In this document: piece by piece, positions 22,364 to 32,014 of the stretch
Layout of the letters: the number at the start of each line of letters is the position of its first letter
Position numbering within the stretch: position 1 is the stretch's first letter
Made by a program: the position numbers and the translations under genes
Source of the DNA: Antedon bifida
Taxonomy: Eukaryota > Echinodermata > Crinoidea > Comatulida > Antedonidae
Length of the DNA: 64,000 nt
NCBI GenBank assembly: GCA_963402885.1
Contig: OY727099.1
Location: 15,829,001 to 15,893,000 of the forward strand
Direction of reading: 5' to 3'
Notes under the pieces: generated by a model
What the model was told of the DNA's origin: nothing
Seen by the model: only the letters and a program-made list of their open reading frames with translations
Database searches by the model: none

Positions 22364-23305
22364 TTACTTTTTTTCAATTATACGGAGCATGAGCTCCATT
22401 TGTTTATTCATTTGAACGTTTTGATTTTGTATCTGTTGACGAGTTAATTCCATTTGTTGTTTCATCATCAACAACATACTTGATTGCGTCTCTTCAGCTT
22501 TTTTCTTAGCAGCAGCATCACTCTCCATTTTCACTTTTAAAAATTCCATTGTACTACTTGCTCTGCTTTTTTTTACCTCTCTGTTAATATATAAAAATAA
22601 AAATATATGACTAAATAATAATATTGTGCAATTCTTTTTCATGTACAATAAACTATGACTGCTCAGATTGGTATACTTATTTTTGGGAAAAAATAGACAA
22701 CATGATATCATTTACACTATATAGACAGATAGAAATAGTTTTGTCTACGTACTGCTTACCATACATATTGCAGTATGAGATCAAGTTTTAATTACATCAT
22801 CTCTGTCTACATTTTTGTCTTTGTATTGCTTTACTTTTAGTAAAAACATGTCAAAAATGGAATAAATATGTCATCAAGATCAATTTACCTTGATTTAGTC
22901 TGAAATTTCTCTAATGAGCGCTTCCTAACCTCTTCACCTGCAGCTCGTGCTGCGGCTGCATCACCACTCTCTGATCTTATATTTAATGCATCTTTCTCCT
23001 GACTTAGCAAATCTTCTACAGCAGCTTCTGTTTCTGATAATGCTGGTGGAGCGATACCAGACCCTCTTATCTCATTATTCAATTTTGCCTTCAACTTGTC
23101 CTTTAATAGATTCCATCTATCCCTAACATTTCTTCCATCTAAGTTGAAGTCGAAAGATGGTGAAAGATTGCCTGCAATGTCTTTCCATACTTTTCCGCGT
23201 TGCTGCGTTCTTTCTCTGTACTGGAAAGGATCCAGCGTAATCATTTCCTTCACTAGCTGGTCATCCTTTTCTGGAGACCACTTCTTAGTTGGAGATATTT
23301 TTTTG
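22364..23305 (-). CDS. Harbinger Myb/SANT-like DNA-binding protein (two 3' exons seen)
   Basis: The exon at 23305-22889 reads KKISPTKKWSPEKDDQLVKE, then FQYRERTQQRGKVWKDIAGN, FNLDGRNVRDRWNLLKDKLK and a tail with LLSQEKDALNIRSES. This is a trihelix/Myb-SANT fold with its three spaced Trp/aromatic positions. The donor AAG|GTAAAT joins in phase to the exon at 22580-22364 (acceptor TTAACAG), which reads REVKKSRASSTMEFLKVKME and a Gln/Met-rich coiled coil ending in LMLRIIEKK and a stop. In PIF/Harbinger elements this protein takes the transposase to the ends. The first exon must lie upstream, perhaps near 23940-24000, but no clear ATG could be chosen. Confidence 0.8.
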
Positions 23306-23394
23306 CTAAAATAGGATAAAAAATGTATGTAAAATATCAATCAATAACACTACAGATTAAAAGTATTTTGTCATTGATGTTGTTATAGCTCAGT

Positions 23395-23810
23395 ATTATT
23401 ATAGGCCTAGGCTAGGCCTCAAACCAAGTCTAGGCCTAGGTATAACCAATGTAGACAGGACTGGATGAAAAATGACTGGTATGACCTACCGTAGCTACTA
23501 TTATTAGTACTAGCCTAGGCCTACTACTCTAGGCCAGAGGGCATTGCCTGGCCTACTACTACTACTATCTACCTAGCTAGGCCTACTAGGCTAGGCCTAA
23601 TAATTAAGAAAGTTAGTAGGCCCTAGGCTACCTACCTAGCTAGGCCTAGTTAGTGACTTAGTATAAGCCTATGTAGGACTAGGCATAGAACAGGCCGTAG
23701 TTTAGTTAGGCCTATAAGTAGCCTAGGCCTAGATAGATAGCTACTAGCCTAGGTGCGCCTACGGCCTAGGCCTAGGTAGACCTATTCTAGCCTACTTTTA
23801 CTATTAGGCA
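23395..23810. repeat. TAGGCCTA-rich simple-sequence cloud
   Basis: Dense palindromic GGCCTAGGCC, TAGGCCTA and CTACTACTA words with no fixed period. The same word cloud recurs near 17950-18140, 27780-28500, 42120-42160 and 62400-63060. Confidence 0.7.
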
Positions 23811-24380
23811 GCAGAGGGAACTTTATTTTAAGTGATAATTTTATCTATTATTAAATCAGGTCATAAATTAAAAATCGATGCAAACATTATTTAGGATTCC
23901 ATTATTTAATTGATAATCATTTTAAATATAAACATAACCAAATATACATACTTAGGGCAGCTAATTGAGAAGTCATTGTTTGTGTTTTTTATTCGTACAC
24001 TGTGAACAGCAAAACAGCAATTTTGCTGTTGTCTTCGACCAGACGACAACTGGTGAATTACTGACGCAGGCGCAGTGTCGTCGGTGGGCACTGTCAATCA
24101 CTCGTTGTCTGAGCTCCCGTCGTGTTTCGTAAACTCTCTAATGAAATTCGTAGATAGCAATTTTGGAAGGGAATTATCTGAGCAACATGTCAACATATTA
24201 ACGTTGAAGAAATTTGGATACGTAGAATATGCACGCTCTTTTAAAAAATGTCATGAACTATGACGCAAAATCTGAAAATACGACTTTTATAATTCAACTG
24301 GCCATATGATGACGTCACAACATCCGATGCGCAAAATGTGTACATGAATTTGTATCTACAATTCAAATGCTTTCAGAAAA

Positions 24381-25053
24381 CAGGCCCGTATGCAGCATTT
24401 ATAATGGGGGGGTGCGGGCGAAGCGAGCATCAATGGCTGGGGGCCAGGGGGCCGAAGGCCCCGGCAAAATTTGCGCTATTTGACGTTCTAAAGACTGATT
24501 TAAGACTCTTTGTTGTGGCTTGGGCTAGTTGAACGATGGACACCAGAACTTAACGCTTTCATGATGTTTAAAGGCCAACTTAGACAGCGTCGATTTTCCA
24601 GCAGCTTTCCGCTTTCTAGCTTCCTGCTTCCTTCCCATGTTTAGGCGCCGTATTCGATAGTGTCTGTATATACCGCCGGTTGTCTGTATTTCCAGCAAAT
24701 TACCGCCGGTTGTCTGTATTTCCAGCATGCAAAAACACTTTACCGCGTACCGCGTACATGAAGCGCTAAGCTATTGCTTGTCGTCACATGATCGACTGCG
24801 CATGTTTCACATCGAGTTTGTAGTCAGTTCAGATTCCGTAATTTAATTACCGGTATTTTTTCATTTTATATTAACATATTTTTGTTTGTATACCATTGAT
24901 AATGTAAATTTTGTATATATATAATGATTGTCTTTAGTTAAACAAGACAAGAAAAAATACCAACCGAGGAAATAGTGGACCTTTTGGGACTTGGGGGGGG
25001 GGTGCGTCTGCACCCAACGCACCCCCCCCCCCCCCCCCCTGGATACGGGCCTG
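24381..25053. mobile_element. Non-autonomous TIR element with G/C-run ends
   Basis: The left end CAGGCCCGTATGCAG and right end TGGATACGGGCCTG are inverted repeats. GAAAA occurs directly outside on both sides (24376-24380, 25054-25058), a possible 5-bp duplication. Just inside the ends are runs of G (left, 24406) and C (right, 25022-25039). No transposase is present. A 30-bp unit starting TACCGCCGGTTGTCTG is repeated in tandem at 24666-24726. Confidence 0.7.
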
Positions 25054-26034
25054 GAAAATGATTAAATCATGAGTATCACTTTTTTTTCTGAGGAGCTATA
25101 ACATATTAAAAGTTACTGTAATGATGAAAATGAGTGACCCAAGCGTTTCACGCTTTTGATCATGATGACGTCATTAACATCGTGCGAAAGAAAATTGATT
25201 GACCTAGACAATATCAAAATATGGGGCAAAATGGAATACGGATAAAAAGTGGAGATGCGGTCTAATCTCCGGTCTATTAAATGTGATGAGCTATGACGAA
25301 AGAGACAAAAATCCTATATTTTATATTCGAGTGGCCAAACGATGACGTCACAATGTCCGGTTAGCCATATTGATGCATGATCCGATATCTACAACTCATC
25401 TACTTCCAGAATATGTAACAACAATAAACTTCAAAAACTAAAAAAGTCATGATTTTGACGAATTTTTGAACTTTTCAACAAAAACGGTCGCGAATTGTCC
25501 AATTCGAATTAATTGCTCGTATGACGTGATTTTAAATCGAAGTTGTTTAAAAGTTGGTAAAATTACTATAAAAGGCTGGAAAAACAATTCAGGCGAAAAT
25601 AGATGTTTTAGTGCTACGTGCGCACCGTGCGCGTACAAATTTGCGCTCGCGTTGACATTTTTTACATGCCTAAAATTACATGAAACGCGTAGAAAGTTGA
25701 TTAGATATTTCGCATTTTAAACTTTCTGTGAACCATTTCATTTTTTTCCACAGAAAGTTAGCGCATGATATCAATTATACTTCTGCTAAATTTCAATTTA
25801 AATTGTTATATGGTTTTCGATCTATGTTAAATATGCGAAATTCATAAAATCGCGCATAACTTACGCTGCTCTAAAGTCATATAACGAAGTTTCCTGGACA
25901 TCTACAGCTACAGGTCAATCTTATAACAAAGGTATACAATCTTATGTTGGCCAGAATTAGAGATACGCTGCGAACAAAATTCGTGGAAAGAAAGAAGAAT
26001 TAAGAAACAAAAAAAGAATGTGACAATAACAAGG

Positions 26035-26059
26035 GGTTATCCGCCAAGTGCGGATAACC
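26035..26059. repeat. Terminal hairpin GGTTATCCGC / GCGGATAACC
   Basis: Ten paired bases around a 5-base loop CAAGT. The same 10-mer occurs at 17224. Subterminal hairpins mark Helitron 3' ends, but the CTRR that should follow is absent. Confidence 0.75.
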
Positions 26060-26545
26060 AAATATCCAAATAGCATTTAATAACATTTTTATCATGAAAA
26101 CCCTACCGGTGGTCCATGCTTAGGTTAATCTGACCATCACACAAAGTTATATACATCCCGACGTATGTGGCGCCTTACCGCATGGAAAACACTTTACTAC
26201 TGTTGCAGGAAAAACCGCGGATTATTCATTCTTAGATTGTAGTAGATTGTTTTATGTTGGTGGTTTCTAGGTCAGACAGGTATACAGCTACAGTGCTCCA
26301 ACTAGTATTATACAACTGTAATGTATTTAACAAGAAATATTTCTTACAAAATCTTTTTGACGTAACAGTTTTAATTGTTCTTTCTTCAGAAATAATGATT
26401 TATTATATCAATTATTTTTGTTTAAAAATCAGTAGTAAACATTTTGTGTAAATATAGTCTGGCGTACGTACTGTACAAAACAAATATATAGGCCTACTCA
26501 TAAACTAAACTACCGTATATGTACATATTCCAGGGTAGAACCATT
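26060..26545. other. No gene seen
   Basis: Mixed-composition spacer without supportable ORF or repeat. Confidence 0.4.
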
Positions 26546-26760
26546 ACTCCCTGGTGAACGATTTTTTCGTACACAAGTTGGGGACCCCTCATGAAACGTC
26601 ATAAAATAAACATGAATAATTCATCAGTTAAATTTGTTGTTCCGTGTGCACCCAAGAGTATAGCAACACGTGTGTGTGGATTGTCGAAATAATCCTAAAA
26701 AAGGGGTCGTGATTCTTTTTTGGTCAGCCTGTGGTCCGAGGGCGCTAGACAGGGCCAGCC

Positions 26761-27584
26761 CAGAGCCATATATATAAAGAGTTACGACATTGGATTATAG
26801 TCACGTGATATACAGATCAATTTGTGTCAAACTTGTCTCCGTTAATGCATTTAAAGTATAGGAGCAAGAAAATACTTTAAACTTTTTCTTATATTTAAAA
26901 AAATGTAATTGCACATTTTACGGTGAAATATCGATGTGCACAGCGTACACAGAAGTACTTGCGGCAAAGAATATTGCGCGCGCGTGCGCTAGTACATTAT
27001 AAAGTTCGATTGATTGATTTTTGAACGAAACATCCCATAACTACGTCCTATTAATAACAATTATGTAATATTTTCAATTCATAATGCATGCTTTGATGAC
27101 TAAATAAAATAATAAAGTGTCGTGGATATATGTGTTAATATATTGAATAGGGTATGAACAATATTAAAATAATAAAGGCAAATTATTACAAATGAAATGA
27201 TGAACGAGTCTCTGAAAGTTAAGTTTGTGTCAAAAACACACAGAGAGCCATATACTGTATAAAAAGAGGGGTGAATTTGTGTGTTTTTTGTATTGGTTCA
27301 TGCTTTGATGTATCCTGACTTGCATGTAGGCCCTAGCATTTATTCTTTTGTTATTATAGACACAATATATATTTGTTACGAAATTAATACCATTAATAAA
27401 ATTAATTACTAAAATAAAAACGGAATATAAGCGTTATTTCATAGACAAAAAAATCTAAAAATAATGCATGAACTATAGGAAAACTCTATACAAAAGAGAC
27501 GCGCGCGCCCTAAGCGTGCGAATTCTTTGACACAAAAATGGCTTCTAATTTTCAATGTCGTAACTCTTTATATATATGGCTCTG
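26761..27584 (+). mobile_element. hAT-like MITE, copy 1
   Basis: The ends are CAGAGCCATATATATAAAGA and its inverse; the TIR extends 32 bp to TTACGACATTG. It is 824 bp without coding capacity. The whole element is the near-identical reverse complement of 29311-30126. A target duplication is not visible for this copy; its flanks are repeats of a GGCCAGCCTGTGGTCC-type sequence. Confidence 0.85.
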
Positions 27585-28267
27585 ACACACAGCCAGTCTG
27601 TGATTCTTTTTTTGGCCAGCCTGTGGTCCGAGGGCGCTAGACATATCGGCCAGCCTGTGGTCCCGAGGGCGCTAGACATAACTTTTCCATGCTTTTCTAA
27701 AGTGAGCCCTCTACAGCTGTTTTCACATAACTTTATTTAGCGGGAAAATTAAAAGCAGTCAAGATCGATCTAACAGGTAGGCCTCGCCCTCCTATATCCA
27801 AATAATTATAAATATAAAACTAACAACTTTACTAGGCCTAGGTATTCATAATTATAATGCCTACTTAATAAGAAGGCCTGCCCTTTAATAGGGCTAGCCT
27901 AGTTAAATATTAGTTTAATTTCGTTAGGCCAGCAAGAGTGAGAGGAGGACAGACTCCTCCTCCTACAGTACAGGCTACAGGCCTACGCTAGTAGGCTAGT
28001 ACTAGGCTAGGCCTACTAGGTAGGTAGGCTACTGCATGCTCACAGTGACAGGGTGCCAACACTCTATCTAGCTTTACTGTTTAGGCCAAACCACCGCCTC
28101 CCGTTCCCATATTGTACTACCTATTACTAGAGCTGACTAGCTAGCCGTCCTAGCTAGGCCTAGCCCTAGTAGGATTAGAAGTTCTACTAGCCTGGGCCTA
28201 ACTAATAATGGGCCTAGGCCTAGCCTAGGTCTAATTAATAATAGACTTACTAGGCCTAGTTACTAGC

Positions 28268-28268
<1 letters not shown>

Positions 28269-28306
<38 letters not shown>

Positions 28307-28309
28307 GGC

Positions 28310-28383
<74 letters not shown>
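28269..28383 (+). repeat. (CTA)n microsatellite
   Basis: About 38 trinucleotides, interrupted once by TAGGCC. Confidence 0.95.
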
Positions 28384-28384
<1 letters not shown>

Positions 28385-28567
28385 GGATTACTAGTTATTA
28401 TAATAATTAGGCCTAGTAGAGTAGGGTAGTACTAGGTAGCTCCGCTAGCCTTATATGTATATATACTACTATAGTATGTATTAGGCCTATATACCAAAAC
28501 TACTATAAACATCATTTATAGTAGGCCTTGATTTGAGTCCCATCATGTTGCGCCAATCAAGCAAACT

Positions 28568-28855
28568 ACCTTTGATTGTTCATTCTTCTAGAGTGAAAGC
28601 TTAAAGCTTACGTAGAGCATTGTATGTCAATTCAACGTTTATTACAATGGTGTGCATATATTCTCAATAATTGTTTTACCTTTGATTGTTCATTCTTCTA
28701 GAGTGAAGGCTTACGTAGAGTATTGTATGTCAATTCAACGTTTATTACAATGGTGTGCATATATTCTCAATAATTGTTTTACCTTTGATTGTTCATTCTT
28801 CTAGAGTGAAAGCTTACGTAGAGCATTGTATGTCAATTCAACGTTAATATTAATG
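28568..28855 (+). repeat. Tandem repeat, unit 103-109 bp, about 2.7 copies
   Basis: Each unit begins ACCTTTGATTGTTCATTC and carries TTCAACGTTTATTACAATGG. Copy 1 is longer by an extra AAGCTT-containing hexamer-like insertion. Confidence 0.9.
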
Positions 28856-29310
28856 GATTGACCATACCAATGTTGAGCTTAAACTACAAAAAAAGTTAAA
28901 TAAAGTTTAAAATGAATTAATAAATTGTGTTTGTGTTCTTGGCTGCTTTACCATTATAATACCATGTTAGATTTAATTCAAAATAATTGATTTTGTTTAT
29001 ATGTGTTGTTAAACTACACACTGGCTGCTTACAATCTCTAAACTAATAACCAAAGATGACGATTCAAATATTGAATTTTTAATGATAATTAATATACAAA
29101 AAAACAAAATGTCAATGAAAATAAACTGAAATAATAAATGTTAAGAGGATATATTCATGATTTTAGATTGCTGGTTCTTAACCGAGTCGATTTTAATAGA
29201 ACATTAAATCATTCTTATAGACCTATAAAAGCTATTAATTAATTATGATTGAAAAACTGTGGTAATAAACAATAATAATAATATATTATTTAAATGGCTC
29301 TAGTAATAAA

Positions 29311-30126
29311 CAGAGCCATATATATAAAGAGTTACGACATTGAAAATTAGAAGCCATTTTTGTGTCAAAGAATTCGCACGCTGAGGGCGCGCGCGTCTCT
29401 TTTGTATAGCGTTTTCCTATAGTTCATGCATTATTTTTAGATTTTTTTGTCTATGAAATAACGCTTATATTCCGTTTTTATTTTAGTAATTAATTTTATT
29501 AATGGTATTAATTTGGTAACATATATATATTGTGTCTATAATAACAAAAGAATAAATGCTAGGGCCTACATGCAAGTCAGGATACATCAAAGCATGAACC
29601 AATACAAAAAACACACAAATTCACCCCTCTTTTTATACAGTATATGGCTCTCTGTGTGTTTTTGACACAAACTTTCAGAGACTCGTTCATCATTTCATTT
29701 GTAATAATTTGCCTTTATTATTTTAATATTGTTCATACCCTATTCAAATATTAACAAATATATCCACGACACTTTATTATTTTATTTAGTCATCAAAGCA
29801 TGCATTATGAATTGAAAATATTACATAATTGTTATTAATAGGACGTAGTTATGGGATGTTTCGTTCCAAAATCAATCAATCGAACTTTATCATGTACTAG
29901 CGCACGCGCGCGCAATATTCTTTGCCGCAAGTACTTCTGTACGCTGTGCACATCGATATTTCACCGTAAAATGTGCAATTACATTTTTTTAAATATAAGA
30001 AAAAGTTTAAAGTATTTTCTTGCTCCTATACTTTACATGCATTAACGGAGACAAGTTTGACACAAATTGATCTGCATATCACGTGACTATAATCCAATGT
30101 CGTAACTCTTTATATATATGGCTCTG
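29311..30126 (-). mobile_element. hAT-like MITE, copy 2, inverted
   Basis: Same 32-bp TIRs as copy 1, opposite orientation, 816 bp. It is flanked by a perfect 8-bp duplication GTAATAAA (29303-29310 and 30127-30134). Eight-bp duplications and CAGAG-type ends point to the hAT superfamily. The duplication is uneroded, so this is a young insertion. Confidence 0.9.
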
Positions 30127-30788
30127 GTAATAAACGTTGGGTAGCGCCCTCTATAGTTTTGGAGAAAAACATTTACTGTACCTGCTCGCGCGTCAATATT
30201 ATGGCTCTGGCTGACCGAAATGTCTAGCGCCCTCGGGACCACAGGCTGGCCAAAAAAGAACCACAGACTGGCCGTGTGTTTGACGACCCCTGCTCAAATA
30301 ATCAGCCTTTTTAGTTTATGGTGTTGTTTAATAGAATTTATTACTAAAGAATTACGTGTTAAAATTATAGTTTCTATTAATACTATTAGGCCAAATTATT
30401 AGTCTCTAAAGCCCATGTCTATTCTTCTAGTTAGTACAGTGTGGGTGCGTGTGACGTGTGTGTGTGTTAGGTATGAAACAGTCCGAGTAAGTCAGCAAAA
30501 TTAAAAAATTACATTACGCAAAAATACAGTATGTACATTTTTTATTCTAATATACATGCTTATGTAAAGTTTCCTTTGAGTACATACATACTTATTTATC
30601 AATGTACTTAATAGAATAGAATTTAAAAATTAATATTACACAAATGATATACATTCTTTATTCTCGTGGGTCTAATCTTTCCATCTCATGTGTTCATATA
30701 GTATGCGCAAAAGATGTGTAACAGCAACCGTTCTTCTTTTGAACGAACAGGCAGAATATAGAGAGCTAGAGCTAGCTAATAATAATAG
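30127..30788. other. Inverted counterpart of the 26.5-26.8 kb flank; no gene
   Basis: 30205-30300 is the reverse complement of parts of 26690-26760 and 27585-27680 (GGCCAGCCTGTGGTCC and GGGGTCGT words). 30600-30720 is the reverse complement of 51213-51292. No coding potential. Confidence 0.6.
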
Positions 30789-30794
30789 TCATGC
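30789..30794. repeat. 6-bp target-site duplication, left
   Basis: TCATGC, identical to 44128-44133. Confidence 0.85.
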
Positions 30795-31765
30795 TATGGA
30801 AAGCCAAACCCGCCAAAAATACATAATACATACCATCCACCAATAATTAATTCGTACAAAATTCAAACCATCCAATATTATCTCATGCAGTTCAATGAAA
30901 ACTTAAACCATTCACCTAGTATCTACACCATCCAATATAATGTGTGACCATCTATCACTAGCCCAAACGACAATACGCCGAACAAACTACCCATAACACA
31001 AACCATCTAAAGAATGTTGAGCCCAGGCAGCAATAATTGAATTAATCTAACGTTAATACAAGTATATATTAGTCAACTCATTTATCAACATTTCATGTAG
31101 TTCATGAACATTTCAAACAAAGCATCTTAATTATAGTTCATCGAATTCTAATTCTAATACATTGCCTGTTTTATACACCGTTCGTCTGTTCAACAGTTGA
31201 AACAACTGTTTTGCACACGATACGCCCGTTCGTGAGTTCAAACCATGATATTTGAAGCATCGACTTTCCAAACAGCGATTTTTCGCACCGAACGTATTTT
31301 CTTGAGTTAAAGTGGTTGCATTTCAATCACTTACTTTTGATTGGCCAGTATTACACACCGTTCGCTTGTTCGTGATTTCAAACCATGATATTTGAAGCAT
31401 CGACTTTCCAAACGGCGATTTTTCGCACCGAACGTATTTTCTTGAGTTAAAGTGGTTGCATTTCAATCACCTACTTTCGATTGGCCAGTATTACACACCG
31501 TTCGCTTGTTCGTGATTTAATGTGATAACATTTCATTCGACAACTTTTCAAACGTTAGCTTTTGGCTCCGCTTACGTATATATCAGTTGATATACTATTT
31601 TTTAATTTTCATACTTTCCATACATCAGTTTTGTACATCATTCGCATTTACGCATGTAAAGTGTATTTATTCCACTCGACAAGTTTTAAAACGGTAGTTT
31701 TTGTTTTATTGTTTAATTGTAACTGTTGGCGCCGATTTTATATTGGGGTGGGGGGGGGGGGGGAG
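30795..31765 (+). repeat. Left terminal inverted repeat of the 13.3-kb element
   Basis: Pairs with 43000-44127. It begins TATGGAAAGCC and ends beyond a G-run (31746-31764). It contains two tandem subterminal units of about 140 bp (31232-31370 and 31371-31510), each with CCATGATATTTGAAGCATCG and a TTCGCACCGAACGTATT word. Confidence 0.92.
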
Positions 31766-32014
31766 GTGTTCGGTACTGAATGTGAACAGTACACATTTTT
31801 AAATATGGTACCTCTACATGTCCGGAAATTACACTCTCTCAAAAAAGGTTTTTTTTTCCGTAGTGTGTAATATTAAATCAACCACAACCACAACCGTAAG
31901 ATGAGAACATTTTAGGAACAATGGACATGTTATGCCCTGAAATTGTACTCATTAAAAATATTCCAGCTAGAATAAAATGTATAGTCCCCTCTCATATTCC
32001 CAAAAGTCTTTAAC
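31766..32014. promoter_or_regulatory. Upstream region of the integrase gene
   Basis: About 250 bp between the TIR and the integrase ATG. The promoter must be here or in the TIR. I see no clear TATA box; ATAAAATG-like words are common in this AT-rich DNA. Confidence 0.35.

Larger units (their letters stand above)
17444..24139 (+). mobile_element. PIF/Harbinger DNA transposon
   Basis: The TIRs AGAGAGTTTACGAAACACGA(CGG) are identical for 23 bp at both ends, and the 3-bp duplication AAT lies at 17441-17443 and 24140-24142. A 3-bp duplication is the rule for PIF/Harbinger. Inside are the two genes that define the superfamily: a DDE_Tnp_4 transposase (plus) and a Myb/SANT-like DNA-binding protein (minus). 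A 2.4-kb non-autonomous element has been inserted into the transposase gene, so the original was about 4.3 kb. The TIR identity argues for a fairly recent arrival, although the transposase also has a frame break in its first exon. Confidence 0.9.
17224..26059. mobile_element. Older repeat element with GGTTATCCGC ends, host of two insertions (tentative)
   Basis: GGTTATCCGC at 17224-17233 and its inverted copy GCGGATAACC at 26050-26059 could be the two ends of one old element. Removing the Harbinger (17444-24139) and the TIR element at 24381-25053 leaves about 1.45 kb. This residue has internal homology (blocks near 24250-24330 and 25280-25400 share CTATGACG and TGGCCA...GATGACGTCAC). The right end is also a hairpin (26035-26059). 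No coding capacity is visible and no duplication was found, so the boundaries are inference. Confidence 0.35.
27585..29302. repeat. Simple-sequence region between the two MITEs
   Basis: No gene. It contains GGCCAGCCTGTGGTCC-type direct repeats (27614-27680), a TAGGCCTA cloud (27780-28500), a (CTA)n microsatellite (28269-28383) and a 103-109-bp tandem repeat (28568-28855). Confidence 0.6.

Noticed and set aside
23906-24097. First exon of the Myb-like gene
   Set aside because: The frame could splice in phase (donor GTATGT near 23950) to the exon at 23305, but it has no ATG, so I did not add it to the gene model.
26035-26059. Helitron 3' end
   Set aside because: The hairpin is good, but the CTRR terminus is missing and no Rep/helicase sequence is seen.
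28269-28383. CRISPR-like array
   Set aside because: Plain trinucleotide microsatellite. No spacer-repeat structure occurs anywhere in this eukaryotic window.
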